Part shown: positions 32,986-41,500 of the stretch, piece after piece | How the letters are laid out: the number at the start of each line of letters is the position of its first letter | How positions within the stretch are numbered: the stretch's first letter is position 1 | Assembly (NCBI GenBank): GCA_035276475.1 | Contig: DATELQ010000052.1 | Location: forward strand, 62,001 to 126,000 | From: DATDFB01 sp035276475 | Lineage (GTDB): Bacteria > Acidobacteriota > Thermoanaerobaculia > Gp7-AA8 | Direction: 5' to 3' | Length of the DNA stretch: 64,000 nt | The notes under the pieces: model-generated | What the model saw: only the letters and a program-made list of their open reading frames with translations | Databases searched by the model: none | Told to the model about the DNA's origin: nothing | Made by a program: the position numbers and the translations under genes

Positions 32986-33429
32986 ATGACGAGCCGGAGC
33001 ACCAAACTCATACTCATCGCCGCATTGACGCTGGCCATGTCGATGTTCGGCTGCAAGTCGCTACGCGATCACCTGAGCGGCAACGACAACAACACCTCGA
33101 TGGCGTCATCGTCGTCGACCTACAGCGACAACAGCTCGAGCGCGCTCTCGAGCACCGACATCAACGGCACGCCGGCCAACGCCGGCTCCAACACCGGCGC
33201 CACCGGCACCGGGAACATGACCAACAACACGAACAACAACATGAACACGCCGGCGACGACCGGCAGCATGTCTCTGAACACGACGAGCAGCAGCACCACC
33301 TCATCGACCGACATCAACACCGCCGCCACCACGGACACCACCGTGAACACGAGCATGGCCAGCAGCAGCACGGCCAGCGGGACCGACGGCTCGCACCCGA
33401 AGAAGCACCGCGCGATGCACAAGGAGTAG
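32986..33429 (+). CDS. Low-complexity Ser/Thr/Asn-rich lipoprotein
   Basis: The 147-residue protein has a signal peptide with lipobox MSMFGC and a mature region dominated by Ser, Thr, Asn, Ala and Gly in short repeats (SSSSTYSDNSSS, TNNTNNNMNTP, SSSTTSSTD). The tail ends in a basic HPKKHRAMHKE. The Ser/Thr/Asn-rich body suggests a disordered surface spacer, possibly glycosylated; the basic tail could bind a polyanion. The Shine-Dalgarno AAGGAGG lies 7 nt before the ATG. Confidence 0.8.
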   Translation: MTSRSTKLILIAALTLAMSMFGCKSLRDHLSGNDNNTSMASSSSTYSDNSSSALSSTDINGTPANAGSNTGATGTGNMTNNTNNNMNTPATTGSMSLNTTSSSTTSSTDINTAATTDTTVNTSMASSSTASGTDGSHPKKHRAMHKE

Positions 33430-33439
33430 ATGTTGCATG

Positions 33440-33468
33440 GGAGGACAGGCAAGAGCGCCTGTCCTCCG
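33440..33468. promoter_or_regulatory. Strong hairpin before the caspase-like gene
   Basis: GGAGGACAGGC at 33440-33450 is perfectly complementary to 33458-33468, with a 7-nt loop. It starts 10 nt after one stop and ends 9 nt before the next ATG (33478). It could be an intergenic terminator lacking T's, an mRNA-stabilising stem, or a member of a dispersed palindromic repeat family; only one copy was noticed in this window. Confidence 0.6.
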
Positions 33469-33477
33469 CGGAGAACC

Positions 33478-34437
33478 ATGAAACGTCTGACCCTGCTGCT
33501 GCTCCTCCTCGTCGCCACCAGCGCCTTCGCGCTCGACGACTCCAGCCTGCACCTCCTCAACCAGGCCTGGCCGGACGTCAAGTCGATGCGCGTGAATGAC
33601 ATCGGCCGCGGCGTGGGCGTCGTCTTCAGCCCCGACCTCAGCGTCCCCGGAAACTGCCGCTTCTACCAGTCCCTCGGCTTTGCCTGCTTCCAGGACGCGA
33701 GCTGGGAGGACGTCCTCGAGCAGATCCACACGCACAACGTTCTCTACCCCGAGCGCCGCATCGCCACGCTCGTCCTGGAGACGCACGGCACGAACGGTAA
33801 CGGCTTGAAGCTCCAGGATAGCTACGACCCCGCCGCCCGCCGCTCGTACATCGCCGTCGGCGCGCTGCAGGAACGGCTCGAGCCCGAGGGGATCTACTTC
33901 GTCATCATCAGCGCGTGCAACTCCGGGCGGCTGCTGCGGCCCGACATCTACAACGCCCTCGACCCGAACAACGGCGACAAGCTCTTTCTCCCCGCCACGG
34001 CCGGCATCGTCAACGCCTCCCCCGGCTTCGACTCGGTGCACAGCCCGGTCATGATCATCACGCCGTCGTCGAGCCACATCGAGACGACGCTCGTCGCCAA
34101 CGTCAAGGAGCTCTCCGCCGCCGCGCGCCGCGCCATCACGGCCTCGGCGAAGGCGCAGTGGATCCGCCCGCCGACCGACTTCGCCATCTCCGACATGATG
34201 GTCCAGATGCTGACGCGAGACTCGCACCTGGAGCTCGCCGTGAACAAATACGTCGACGAGCTCTCCAGGACGATCCAGCCGCAGGACACGAGCGAGCGCA
34301 ATTTCACCCGCTTCGTCAACTACGTCAACGCGGTCGCCAAGCGCCAGAGCCCTCCCGCGCCGGCCACGAAGGTGGCGCATAAGAAGTCGAAGCGCGCCCC
34401 CGCGAAAGGCAGCCCGAAGTCGCCCGCCGGCCGGTAG
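33478..34437 (+). CDS. Secreted caspase-like (clan CD) protein
   Basis: The 319-residue protein has a signal peptide (MKRLTLLLLLLVATSAFA). It has the core of a caspase/C14-type fold: a strand followed by the catalytic-type His in VLETHGTNGNG (H103) and a strand with Cys in FVIISACNSGRLL (C147), the HG...ACxSG dyad. Downstream segments FLPATAGIVNASPGFDSV and MIITPSSSHIETT fit the rest of the fold, and the tail is Lys/Pro/Ser-rich (about 290-319). Both catalytic residues are present, so it may be an active cysteine peptidase; its activation and substrates are unknown. It is the third gene in a run of secreted products. Confidence 0.78.
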   Translation: MKRLTLLLLLLVATSAFALDDSSLHLLNQAWPDVKSMRVNDIGRGVGVVFSPDLSVPGNCRFYQSLGFACFQDASWEDVLEQIHTHNVLYPERRIATLVLETHGTNGNGLKLQDSYDPAARRSYIAVGALQERLEPEGIYFVIISACNSGRLLRPDIYNALDPNNGDKLFLPATAGIVNASPGFDSVHSPVMIITPSSSHIETTLVANVKELSAAARRAITASAKAQWIRPPTDFAISDMMVQMLTRDSHLELAVNKYVDELSRTIQPQDTSERNFTRFVNYVNAVAKRQSPPAPATKVAHKKSKRAPAKGSPKSPAGR

Positions 34438-34462
34438 GCCTCCTCACGATACGATTCGGCGG

Positions 34463-35344
34463 ATGCCATCGGAACTCTTCCGCCGCGCCGAGGAGGAGCT
34501 CGACGCGCTGCTCGCGGCGGCGCGCAATGATTTCGCCACGCGCGGCATCGGCATCGCCGACGGCTCCGCGCGCGAGGCCGAGGTGTGGGCGTTCAGCTTC
34601 TCCACGGAGCGCGAGATCGGGCTGGAGCGGCAACGCATCGCCACGACGCTGACGCTGCGCGGCGACGCGCTGATGACGCAGAGCATCGCCACCGGCTCGC
34701 GCGTGCAACACCGCGCCGCGGCGATGGTGTCGTGGCCGGAGCTGCGCCGCCGCGGCCTCGCGGGTGTCGTCGAGGACGCGCTGGCCTCGGCGCAGTACCA
34801 CCTGCAGGTCAAGACCGAAGCCGACTTCTCGCATCAGGAGTTCGTCCGCCGCTGCGACGCGATCTTTTCGCTCCTGGGCGACGACATTCCGAACGCACCG
34901 GCGCTCCGCGAACAGCTGATGTCGTGGCGGACGCTGGCGGAGCAGCGCTCGCTCTACTCCGCCGAGCGGCGGAATCTGATCGAGGGCCTCGACTTCGGGC
35001 ACCTGCAGGACGACGCCGTCGCGCTGCAGGAGCTTTACGAGACGAGCATTTACGGTCCGCTGTCGACGCGCCCGCCGGCCTCGCTGACGATGGGCGGCAC
35101 CCTGCCCGCGGAGCCCGACCCGGAGCGCGCGATCCCCCGCCGCGTCGCACTGATCGACCAGATCCCGAAAGCGCCGCCGGTCGAGTCGACGCGGGCGATG
35201 CTGGTCGTCGGCGTCATCCTCGGCGTTCTCGCGGCCGCGCTGATCGCGCTCGCGGTCGTCAAACATTCGTGGCCGCTCGGCATCGCCGGCGCGATTTTGC
35301 TGCTGCTGGTCGCACGCGCGCTGCGGCAGTGGCACGCGTCGTAA
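34463..35344 (+). CDS. Membrane protein with C-terminal two-helix anchor, unknown
   Basis: The 293-residue protein is mostly cytoplasmic and helical (residues 1-230), with EEELDALLAAARNDFATRGIGIADGS, QHRAAAMVSWPELRRRGLAGVVEDALASA (split by a turn) and QDDAVALQELYETSIYG. The C-terminus holds two transmembrane helices (MLVVGVILGVLAAALIALAVV and WPLGIAGAILLLLVARAL, separated by KHS). I recognise no family. It ends 1 nt before the kinase ATG, so the two are very likely co-translated; it could be a kinase partner or substrate. Confidence 0.7.
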   Translation: MPSELFRRAEEELDALLAAARNDFATRGIGIADGSAREAEVWAFSFSTEREIGLERQRIATTLTLRGDALMTQSIATGSRVQHRAAAMVSWPELRRRGLAGVVEDALASAQYHLQVKTEADFSHQEFVRRCDAIFSLLGDDIPNAPALREQLMSWRTLAEQRSLYSAERRNLIEGLDFGHLQDDAVALQELYETSIYGPLSTRPPASLTMGGTLPAEPDPERAIPRRVALIDQIPKAPPVESTRAMLVVGVILGVLAAALIALAVVKHSWPLGIAGAILLLLVARALRQWHAS

Positions 35345-35345
35345 G

Positions 35346-37628
35346 ATGAACGCAATGCAGGAGCGCATCGGCCCGTACCGCATCGTCCGCAAGCTGGGCG
35401 AGGGCGGCATGGGCGTCGTTTACGCCGCCGAGGACGAGCGGCTGCGGCGCGAGGTCGCCATCAAGACGATCCGCGCGGCCAGCGACTCCTCCGCGCGCGA
35501 GCGCTTCTTTCGCGAGGCCCGCGCCGCCGCCAGCCTGTCGCATCCGAACGTCTGCCAGCTCTTCGACATCGGCGAGACCGAGGGGCGGCCGTTCCTGGTC
35601 ATGGAGCTCCTCGAAGGCGAGGCGCTCTCCGACGCGCTCCGGCGCGGCGCGCTCCCCACCGCCGAGGCGCTGCCCATCGCCCTCGGTATCCTCACCGCGC
35701 TCGAGGCGCTGCACGCGCGCGGCTTCGTTCACCGCGATCTCAAGCCATCGAACGTCTTTCTGACGAAGCACGGCGTGAAGCTCCTCGACTTCGGCTTGGC
35801 GCGGGAGGCCAAGCCGATGGCCATCGGTTCCGACGCCACGACCCTGCAGCCGGGCGACGCGCCGCTCACCGTGACCGGCATGATCGTCGGCACGCCGCGC
35901 TACATGGCGCCCGAGCAACTCTTGAGCGCGCCCGTCGACGAGCGCACCGACCTCTTCGCCGCCGGCACGATGCTCTTCGAGATGGTCAGCGGCAAGCCGG
36001 CCTTCCACGACGAGAACGCCATGCGCCTCTACCACGCCGTCGTCTACGAGAATCCGCCGAATCTCGCCGGCTCCGCCGCCATCGCCGCGCTGAACCGCGT
36101 CGTCCATCGCGCCATGGCCAAGCGTCCTGACGACCGCTATCCCTCCGCCGCCGCGATGGCGAAGGACCTCCGCGAAGTGATGATGATCTCCGACGCGGCG
36201 GCCCCCGTCGTGGCGCACCGCGTGACGCGGCTGATCGCCCTCCCCTTCCGCATCCTCCGCCCCGACGCCGACAGCGACTTCCTCGCGTTCGCCATCCCCG
36301 AGGCCATCACCACGTCGCTGGCCGGCGTCGGGTCGCTCATCGTCCGCTCCTCCGCCGCGGCCGCGCGCTTCACCGGCGGCTTCGATCCGAAACAACTCGC
36401 CGAGGAGGCCGACGTCGACGTCGCCCTCACCGGCACGCTCATTCGCGGCGGCGATCAGATCCGCGTCACCACGCACCTCGTCGAGCTGCCTGCGGGCACC
36501 GTGCTCTGGTCGCTGACGTCGCAGGCCACGGTGTCGGACGTATTCGAATTGCAGGATCGCCTGACACAGCGCATCGTCGAGTCGCTGGAGCTGCCACTCA
36601 GCGAGCGCGAGGCGCGCATTCTCCGCCGCGACGTGCCGGCGTCGCCGCGCGCGCACGAGTTCTATCTGCGCGCCGGGCAGCAGGGCGAGTCGCCGGAGTC
36701 GTGGGCGGTCGCGCGCGACCTCTACCTCCGTGCCATCGACGAGGATTCGCGCTACGCGCCGGCGTGGGCGCGTCTCGCGCGCATCAATCTCCTCCTAGGC
36801 AAGTACGGCAAGGACTCGGCCGGCATGTACGAGCAGGCCGAGGCGGCGGCGCGGCGCGCGCTGGAGCTCAATCCCGATCTGCCGATGGGGCACAACGCCC
36901 TCGCGCACATCGAGGTCACGACCGGCCGCGCGCGCGACGCCATGCTCCGCCTCCTCGACCGCGTCGCCGCCGGCACAAACGAGCCCGGCGTCTTCGGCGG
37001 CCTCGTCACCGCGTTCCGCTTCTGCGGCCTGCTGGAGGCGTCGTGCGCCGCGCACGAGCAGGCCCGCCAGCTCGACCCGAAGTTCTCGACGAGCGCCGCG
37101 CACTCGTACTGGATGCTCGGGCGCTACGACGAGGCGATCGCGGCGGTCGATCCCGAGCGCGACTTCGGCGACGCCGCGTTCATCTACGAGTCGATGGGAC
37201 GCCACGCCGACGCAGTCGCGGTGTTCGAGGACCGCAAGCGACGCCTGGCCACGCTCGGCAGCCGCAGCGCCGAGTTCTACTTCCGCATCTTCGACGCCTT
37301 CCGCGCCGCGATCGAAGGCGACTACGAGCAGACGATGGCCGTGTTCGGCCACCTCGGTTCCTTTCCTGATCCCGAAGGGCAGTACTACATGGCCCGGTCG
37401 CTCGCGCACGTCGGCGCCGTGCAGCAGGCCATGGAGAGGATGATCGTCTCGGTCGACGGCGGGTTTTTCTGTTACCCGTTCTTCGTGCGCGACCCCTGGA
37501 TGGACGCGTTGCGCGGCGACGCGCGCTTCGTCGAGGTGCTGCGGCGCGCGGAGTCGGTGTGGCGCGACGCGCAGCGCGCGTTCGAGGCGCATCCGGGAAG
37601 CCGAGTCTTAGCGGTGGGGAGAACATGA
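35346..37628 (+). CDS. Ser/Thr protein kinase with TolB-like domain and TPRs
   Basis: The 760-residue protein has an N-terminal Hanks-type kinase: G-loop GEGGMG (18-23), ATP-Lys K40, HRDLKPSN with catalytic D131, DFG at D148 and the MAPEQL segment. Its C-lobe ends about residue 275. Residues 290-430 form the adenylyl-cyclase/TolB-type domain (VTRLIALPFRILRPDADSDFLAFAIPEAI, split, then DVALTGTLIRGGDQIRVTTHLVE and DRLTQRIVESLEL). The rest is TPR repeats. All kinase residues are intact. No transmembrane helix is visible, unlike many PknB-type kinases. The ATG at 35346 overlaps the region just after the previous stop. Confidence 0.93.
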   Translation: MNAMQERIGPYRIVRKLGEGGMGVVYAAEDERLRREVAIKTIRAASDSSARERFFREARAAASLSHPNVCQLFDIGETEGRPFLVMELLEGEALSDALRRGALPTAEALPIALGILTALEALHARGFVHRDLKPSNVFLTKHGVKLLDFGLAREAKPMAIGSDATTLQPGDAPLTVTGMIVGTPRYMAPEQLLSAPVDERTDLFAAGTMLFEMVSGKPAFHDENAMRLYHAVVYENPPNLAGSAAIAALNRVVHRAMAKRPDDRYPSAAAMAKDLREVMMISDAAAPVVAHRVTRLIALPFRILRPDADSDFLAFAIPEAITTSLAGVGSLIVRSSAAAARFTGGFDPKQLAEEADVDVALTGTLIRGGDQIRVTTHLVELPAGTVLWSLTSQATVSDVFELQDRLTQRIVESLELPLSEREARILRRDVPASPRAHEFYLRAGQQGESPESWAVARDLYLRAIDEDSRYAPAWARLARINLLLGKYGKDSAGMYEQAEAAARRALELNPDLPMGHNALAHIEVTTGRARDAMLRLLDRVAAGTNEPGVFGGLVTAFRFCGLLEASCAAHEQARQLDPKFSTSAAHSYWMLGRYDEAIAAVDPERDFGDAAFIYESMGRHADAVAVFEDRKRRLATLGSRSAEFYFRIFDAFRAAIEGDYEQTMAVFGHLGSFPDPEGQYYMARSLAHVGAVQQAMERMIVSVDGGFFCYPFFVRDPWMDALRGDARFVEVLRRAESVWRDAQRAFEAHPGSRVLAVGRT

Positions 37629-38359
37629 TCGAGCGAAGTGAAGCCGACGGCATCGTCACCCTCCGTCTCGATCACGGAAAAACATCCGCGCTGGACATCG
37701 AGCTCGTCGAGGCGCTGCAACGCGAGCTCACCGCGGCCGCCGGCGCGCGCGCCATCGTTCTCACCGGCACCGGCTCGATCTTCTGCGCCGGCGTCGATCT
37801 GAATCGCGTCGTCGACGGCGGTCCCGACTACGTGAAGCACTTCCTGCCGCTGCTGCGCGACGTCCTCCGGCAGCTCTTCGCCATGCCGATGCCCGTCGTC
37901 GCCGCGGCGAACGGCAACGCCATCGCCGGCGGCGCGTTGCTCGTCTACGCGTCCGATCTGCGCCTCATGTCCGGTGGCCGCATCGGCTCGCCCGAGCTCG
38001 TCCTCGGCGTGCCGTTCCTGACCGTGGCGCTGGAGATCCTCCGCTTCGCCGTGCCTCGCGCGCAGCAATTCGCGCTCACCGGCCGCACCGTGCCGCCGGA
38101 CGAAGCGCTCGCTGCCGGGTTGATCGACGAAGTCGTCGCGCACGACGCGTTGCTCGCCCGCGCGCAGGAGCTGGCGTCGCAGCTCGCCGCGGTCCCGGAG
38201 CCGTCGTTCCGCCTGGCGAAGGCGCAGCTCCGCGCGCCGGCGATGGCGCTGATATCGCACAACGGGCGCGACGCCGAGGCGCTGGCGGCGTGGAGCAGTC
38301 CCTCGATGCTCGAGCACATTCGCGAGTACCTGGCAGGAGACCATGATCGAACGAACTGA
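37625..38359 (+). CDS. Crotonase-family enoyl-CoA hydratase/isomerase, copy 1
   Basis: The 244-residue protein has a crotonase fold: GTGSIFCAGVDLNRVV (oxyanion-hole loop), MPVVAAANGNAIAGGALLVYASDLRLMS, split at the CoA-binding turn, and RIGSPELVLGVPFL. In classical hydratases two Glu act in catalysis; here the first is replaced (GGALLVY) while the second (SPEL) is kept, so the reaction may be an isomerisation or hydrolysis-like variant. ATG 37625 overlaps the kinase stop by 4 nt. A near-copy follows immediately. Confidence 0.88.
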   Translation: MIERSEADGIVTLRLDHGKTSALDIELVEALQRELTAAAGARAIVLTGTGSIFCAGVDLNRVVDGGPDYVKHFLPLLRDVLRQLFAMPMPVVAAANGNAIAGGALLVYASDLRLMSGGRIGSPELVLGVPFLTVALEILRFAVPRAQQFALTGRTVPPDEALAAGLIDEVVAHDALLARAQELASQLAAVPEPSFRLAKAQLRAPAMALISHNGRDAEALAAWSSPSMLEHIREYLAGDHDRTN

Positions 38360-39074
38360 CTCCGACGGCATCGTCACCCTCCGACTCAACCACGGAAAAG
38401 CGTCCGCGATGGACATCGAGCTGCTCGAGGCGCTGCAGCGCGAGCTCACCGCCGCGGCGGACGCGCGCGCCATCGTCCTCACCGGCACCGGCTCGATTTT
38501 CTGCGCCGGCGTCGATCTGTTTCGCCTCGTCGAGGGCGGGCCCGACTACGTCAAACAATTCTTCCCGCTGCTGCGCGACGCGCTGCGGCAGCTCTTCGCC
38601 ATGCCGATGCCCGTCGTGGCCGCGGCGAACGGCCACGCCATCGCCGGCGGGGCCATCCTCGTCTATGCGTGCGATTTGCGTCTGATGTCCGGCGGCCGCA
38701 TCGGCGTGCCGGAGCTCCTCGTCGGCGTGCCGTTCCCGACCGCGGCGCTGGAGATCGTCCGCTTCGCCGTGCCGCGCGTGCAGGCGTTTACGCTCATGGG
38801 CCGCACGCTGCCGGCGGATGAAGCGCTCGCCGCCGGGTTGGTCGACGAAGTCGTCGCCGCCGACGCGCTCCTCGCCCGCGCCCAGGAGCTGGCGTCGCAG
38901 CTCGCCGCGATTCCGGCGCCGTCGTTCCGCATGACGAAGGCGCAGCTCCGCGCACCGGCGCTGGAGCTGATGGCGCGCGACGATCGCGACGCCGAGGCGC
39001 TGGCGGCGTGGAGCGACCCGGCCCTGCACGAGCACATCCGCGAGTACCTGGCGCGCACCGTTCGGAAGGGCTGA
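38343..39074 (+). CDS. Crotonase-family enoyl-CoA hydratase/isomerase, copy 2
   Basis: The 243-residue protein is about 80 percent identical by eye to the preceding gene, with long unbroken matches (ARAIVLTGTGSIFCAGVDL, PMPVVAAANG). It shares the missing first Glu (GGAILVYACDLRLM) and the kept second Glu (VPELLVG). Its start overlaps copy 1 by 17 nt. The pair is a recent tandem duplication that kept both copies intact, perhaps forming hetero-oligomers or differing in substrate chain length. Substrate and pathway are unknown. Confidence 0.88.
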   Translation: MIERTDSDGIVTLRLNHGKASAMDIELLEALQRELTAAADARAIVLTGTGSIFCAGVDLFRLVEGGPDYVKQFFPLLRDALRQLFAMPMPVVAAANGHAIAGGAILVYACDLRLMSGGRIGVPELLVGVPFPTAALEIVRFAVPRVQAFTLMGRTLPADEALAAGLVDEVVAADALLARAQELASQLAAIPAPSFRMTKAQLRAPALELMARDDRDAEALAAWSDPALHEHIREYLARTVRKG

Positions 39075-39091
39075 CGCGTCCAAAGAGGTCG

Positions 39092-39439
39092 ATGAGGCGC
39101 AAACGCCTGGCGATCGCCGTCGCCGTCTTTTCGCCGCTCTGGATTCCGATCGTCTTCGGCGGGGTCGCGTTCTACGCCAACCGCGATCGCATCTGGCGCC
39201 GCCTCACAGTCGTTCGCCTCGGCGAGGTGGCGCGCGCGCTCGAAACGCATCGCCGCCGCGCCGGCACCTATCCGCAAACGCTCCGTGCCCTGCCGCCGGA
39301 CGTCGACACGCGCGATGGTTGGCGCCGCGCGCTGCGCTATGCGTCGAACGGCGACCATTACGAGCTCTGGACCGTGAGCGATCCGGGTCTGCGGGTCCGC
39401 GACGGCGTGTTGCAAGACATACAATCGCGCCCGCCATGA
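39092..39439 (+). CDS. Pseudopilin GspG-like small membrane protein
   Basis: The 115-residue protein has one N-terminal membrane segment (AIAVAVFSPLWIPIVFGGVAFY) and then a GspG-type head: VARALETHRRRAGTYPQTLRALPP followed by DGWRRALRYASNGDHYELWTVSDPG. The alternating Y-P and D-P-W/G-x-P-Y pattern is recognisable although the DPWG is changed to DGWR. It lacks the prepilin leader with a cleavable Glu motif, so it is not a standard major pseudopilin. It overlaps the next gene by 4 nt (ATGA). Confidence 0.72.
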   Translation: MRRKRLAIAVAVFSPLWIPIVFGGVAFYANRDRIWRRLTVVRLGEVARALETHRRRAGTYPQTLRALPPDVDTRDGWRRALRYASNGDHYELWTVSDPGLRVRDGVLQDIQSRPP

Positions 39440-40419
39440 CCAACCGCGCGCTCTATGCCGAGAAAACCGACGGCAGCTACCGCGTCGAGCTGCGGGACCT
39501 GAACGACAGCGATCTCCGCGGCGACGTGCTCGTCGACGTCGCCTACTCGTCGCTCAACTACAAAGACGGCCTGGCCATCACGGCGCGCGGCAAGATCATC
39601 CGCAAGTTCCCGATGGTCCTCGGCATCGACCTCGCCGGCACCGTCGTGGAGTCGTCGAGCCCCGACTTCAAGCCCGGCGACCGCGTCGTAGGCCTCGCGC
39701 ACGGCCTCGGCGAGACGGAGTGGGGCGGCTACGCGCAGCGGCAACGCGTGCGCGCCGAGGTGCTCGTGCACCTGCCCGACGCGCTGTCGTTCGAGCAGTC
39801 GATGGCTATCGGCACGGCCGGCTTCACGGCCATGCTCTGCGTGCTCGCGCTCGAGCAGATGGACATCCGCCCCTCGGAGCGCGAATTCGTCGTCACCGGC
39901 GCCGCCGGCGGCGTCGGCTCGATCGCGGTGATGCTGCTGGCGAAGCGCGGCTACAACGTCGCGGCATCGACCGGACGGCCGGAGCTCGAAGGCTACCTGC
40001 GCGCCCTCGGCGCGTCGTCGATCGTCCCGCGCGAAGAGCTGTCGAAAAAGTCTGCGCCGCTCGAGTCCGAGCGCTGGGGCGGCGGCATCGACACCGTCGG
40101 CGGCCAGACTCTGGCCACGCTCTTCGCACAGACCGCGTACGGCGGCGCGATTGCCTGCTGCGGCATGGCCGGCGGCGGAGAGCTCAACACGTTCGTCTGG
40201 CCGATGATCCTCCGCAACGTCTCGCTCCTCGGCGTCAGCTCGGTGCAGACGCCGCCCGCCCAGTGCCGCTCGGCATGGGCCGCGCTCGCGGAGGAGATCG
40301 ACCGCGCCAAGCTGGCAACGCTCACCCGCGTCGAGCCGCTCTCGCGCATCCGCGAGCTCGCCGAGGAGATCACGAGCGGCCACGTGCGCGGCCGCATCGT
40401 GGTCGACGTCAATCAGTGA
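39436..40419 (+). CDS. Acrylyl-CoA reductase-like MDR oxidoreductase (YhdH/AcuI type)
   Basis: The 327-residue medium-chain dehydrogenase/reductase has the zinc-free YhdH pattern: SSLNYKDGLAITARGKIIRKFPMVLGIDLAGTV, split, the nucleotide loop VTGAAGGVGSIAVMLLAKRGY, GLGETEWGGYAQ and IDTVGGQTLA. AcuI/YhdH reduces acrylyl-CoA to propionyl-CoA with NADPH and detoxifies acrylate. It follows the crotonase pair and the pseudopilin-like gene, hinting at a small acyl-CoA cluster; the link is tentative. The gene ends inside the convergent ABM-type gene by 7 nt. Confidence 0.93.
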   Translation: MTNRALYAEKTDGSYRVELRDLNDSDLRGDVLVDVAYSSLNYKDGLAITARGKIIRKFPMVLGIDLAGTVVESSSPDFKPGDRVVGLAHGLGETEWGGYAQRQRVRAEVLVHLPDALSFEQSMAIGTAGFTAMLCVLALEQMDIRPSEREFVVTGAAGGVGSIAVMLLAKRGYNVAASTGRPELEGYLRALGASSIVPREELSKKSAPLESERWGGGIDTVGGQTLATLFAQTAYGGAIACCGMAGGGELNTFVWPMILRNVSLLGVSSVQTPPAQCRSAWAALAEEIDRAKLATLTRVEPLSRIRELAEEITSGHVRGRIVVDVNQ

Positions 40420-40730
40420 AGCGTGTAGTCGTACTCAACGCGGCAGACGCGCGTCACGTACCCCGCGTACCACTCGCTCTTTCCGCGCTGCTGGGCGACG
40501 CGGTGCTCGGTGTTCGCCTTCCAAGCGCGGATCGACTCGAGATCCCTCCAGTACGAGACAGTGATGCCGAGGCCGTCGTCGCCGCGCGCGCTCTCGATGC
40601 CCAGGAAGCCGGGTTGCTGGCGGGCCAGCTCGTTCATCCGCTCCGAGGTCTCGGCGTAGCCCTCGTCCCCGGAGCGGATGGAAGTGAAGATCACGGCGTA
40701 GTACGGCGGCTTCGGCGTCGTCGCGAACAT
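40413..40730 (-). CDS. Antibiotic-biosynthesis-monooxygenase (ABM)-fold protein
   Basis: The 105-residue alpha/beta-barrel protein has YYAVIFTSIRSGDEGYAETSERMNELARQQPGFLG, split, then GITVSYWRDLESIRAWKANTEHRVAQ, the ABM dimer signature with S-Y-W and the following helix. ABM-fold proteins degrade heme, modify quinones or act as small monooxygenases. It ends YDYTLH. The 7-nt overlap with the MDR gene is convergent. A polyketide or heme link is not supported by neighbours. Confidence 0.9.
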   Translation of the reverse strand: MFATTPKPPYYAVIFTSIRSGDEGYAETSERMNELARQQPGFLGIESARGDDGLGITVSYWRDLESIRAWKANTEHRVAQQRGKSEWYAGYVTRVCRVEYDYTLH

Positions 40731-41146
40731 GCGGCCAGTTTATGGCAGCAGCGAGGTCGGCTTGTCGACCGCCGGCATTTCGCAAGGAAATGCGTGCACA
40801 ACTCGCTCCTATGCGTATCGCTCCGCCATCTCCGCACAGAGCCGCGCAGGCCGCTCGCTCCGTCCTACGCCTCGTAGCTCCATTTGACATCCAGCGAACT
40901 ATTCTGCACGGCCCATCTCCCGCCCGTTTTTGCGTGGTTTCACGCGCGCGTGCAGCATCGATTACGCCTCTCTCCACCAACCACTTTCCACGAGTGGGAG
41001 ACAAACGGCTCCTCGTTGGAAACAGCGCTAAAACCGTGTCGTGCCGATTACCAAGTGATAGCAAAGGCCACCAATCGGCGCATCGCACGCACATGTTAGA
41101 AACGCCCGCCAAGTTCCTTAAGTGCTTCAGCAAAGAAGAGAGCGCA
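40731..41146. other. Intergenic region with no recognisable gene
   Basis: A frame is open on the plus strand across this region in phase with the AraC gene, but its residues (many Arg/Ala/Ser/Pro with no domain pattern) look non-coding and the base composition is less biased than in flanking genes. A TTGACA at 40884-40889 has no good -10 at normal spacing. Nothing else is seen. Confidence 0.5.
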
Positions 41147-41497
41147 ATGGATCGCAGGATCAGAAGAGTGAGAACTGTGCTCGACGAGCAATACAGGGAC
41201 GCTCCATCGATCCACGAGTTGGCCGCGATGATCGGCCTCTCCGCGTCCCGGCTCGCCCATCTCTTTCGCGAAGAAGTGGGGATGTCGATCCGCAGCTACA
41301 TCGTGGAGCGCCGGCTGCAGATGGCCTCGATGCTGATCGTGCAGACGCACGAGCGCATCTCCCAGATCGCCTACGGCGTCGGCTTCAACGACGTCTCGAA
41401 CTTCAACCACTCGTTCAAGAAGCGCTTCGGCATGTCGCCGGGCGAGTACCGCAAGACGCACGGCAACGGCGAGTCCGGCGGACAGCCGAAGTCGTGA
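41147..41497 (+). CDS. AraC-family DNA-binding protein (DNA-binding domain only)
   Basis: The 116-residue protein consists almost solely of an AraC-type double helix-turn-helix. The first HTH is IHELAAMIGLSASRLAHLFREEVGMSI, split, followed by the linker helix YIVERRLQMASMLI and the second HTH ISQIAYGVGFNDVSNFNHSFKKRFGMSPGEYRK, split. There is no sensor domain. A purine-rich Shine-Dalgarno (AAGAAGAGAG) precedes ATG 41147; a longer start at 41093 is possible. The target is unknown. A small stand-alone AraC domain often works as a global or stress activator. Confidence 0.88.
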   Translation: MDRRIRRVRTVLDEQYRDAPSIHELAAMIGLSASRLAHLFREEVGMSIRSYIVERRLQMASMLIVQTHERISQIAYGVGFNDVSNFNHSFKKRFGMSPGEYRKTHGNGESGGQPKS

Positions 41498-41500
41498 GGC

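Noticed and set aside
40742..41146. An N-terminal extension of the AraC protein
   Set aside because: The translated residues have no sensor-domain pattern, and a good Shine-Dalgarno precedes 41147.
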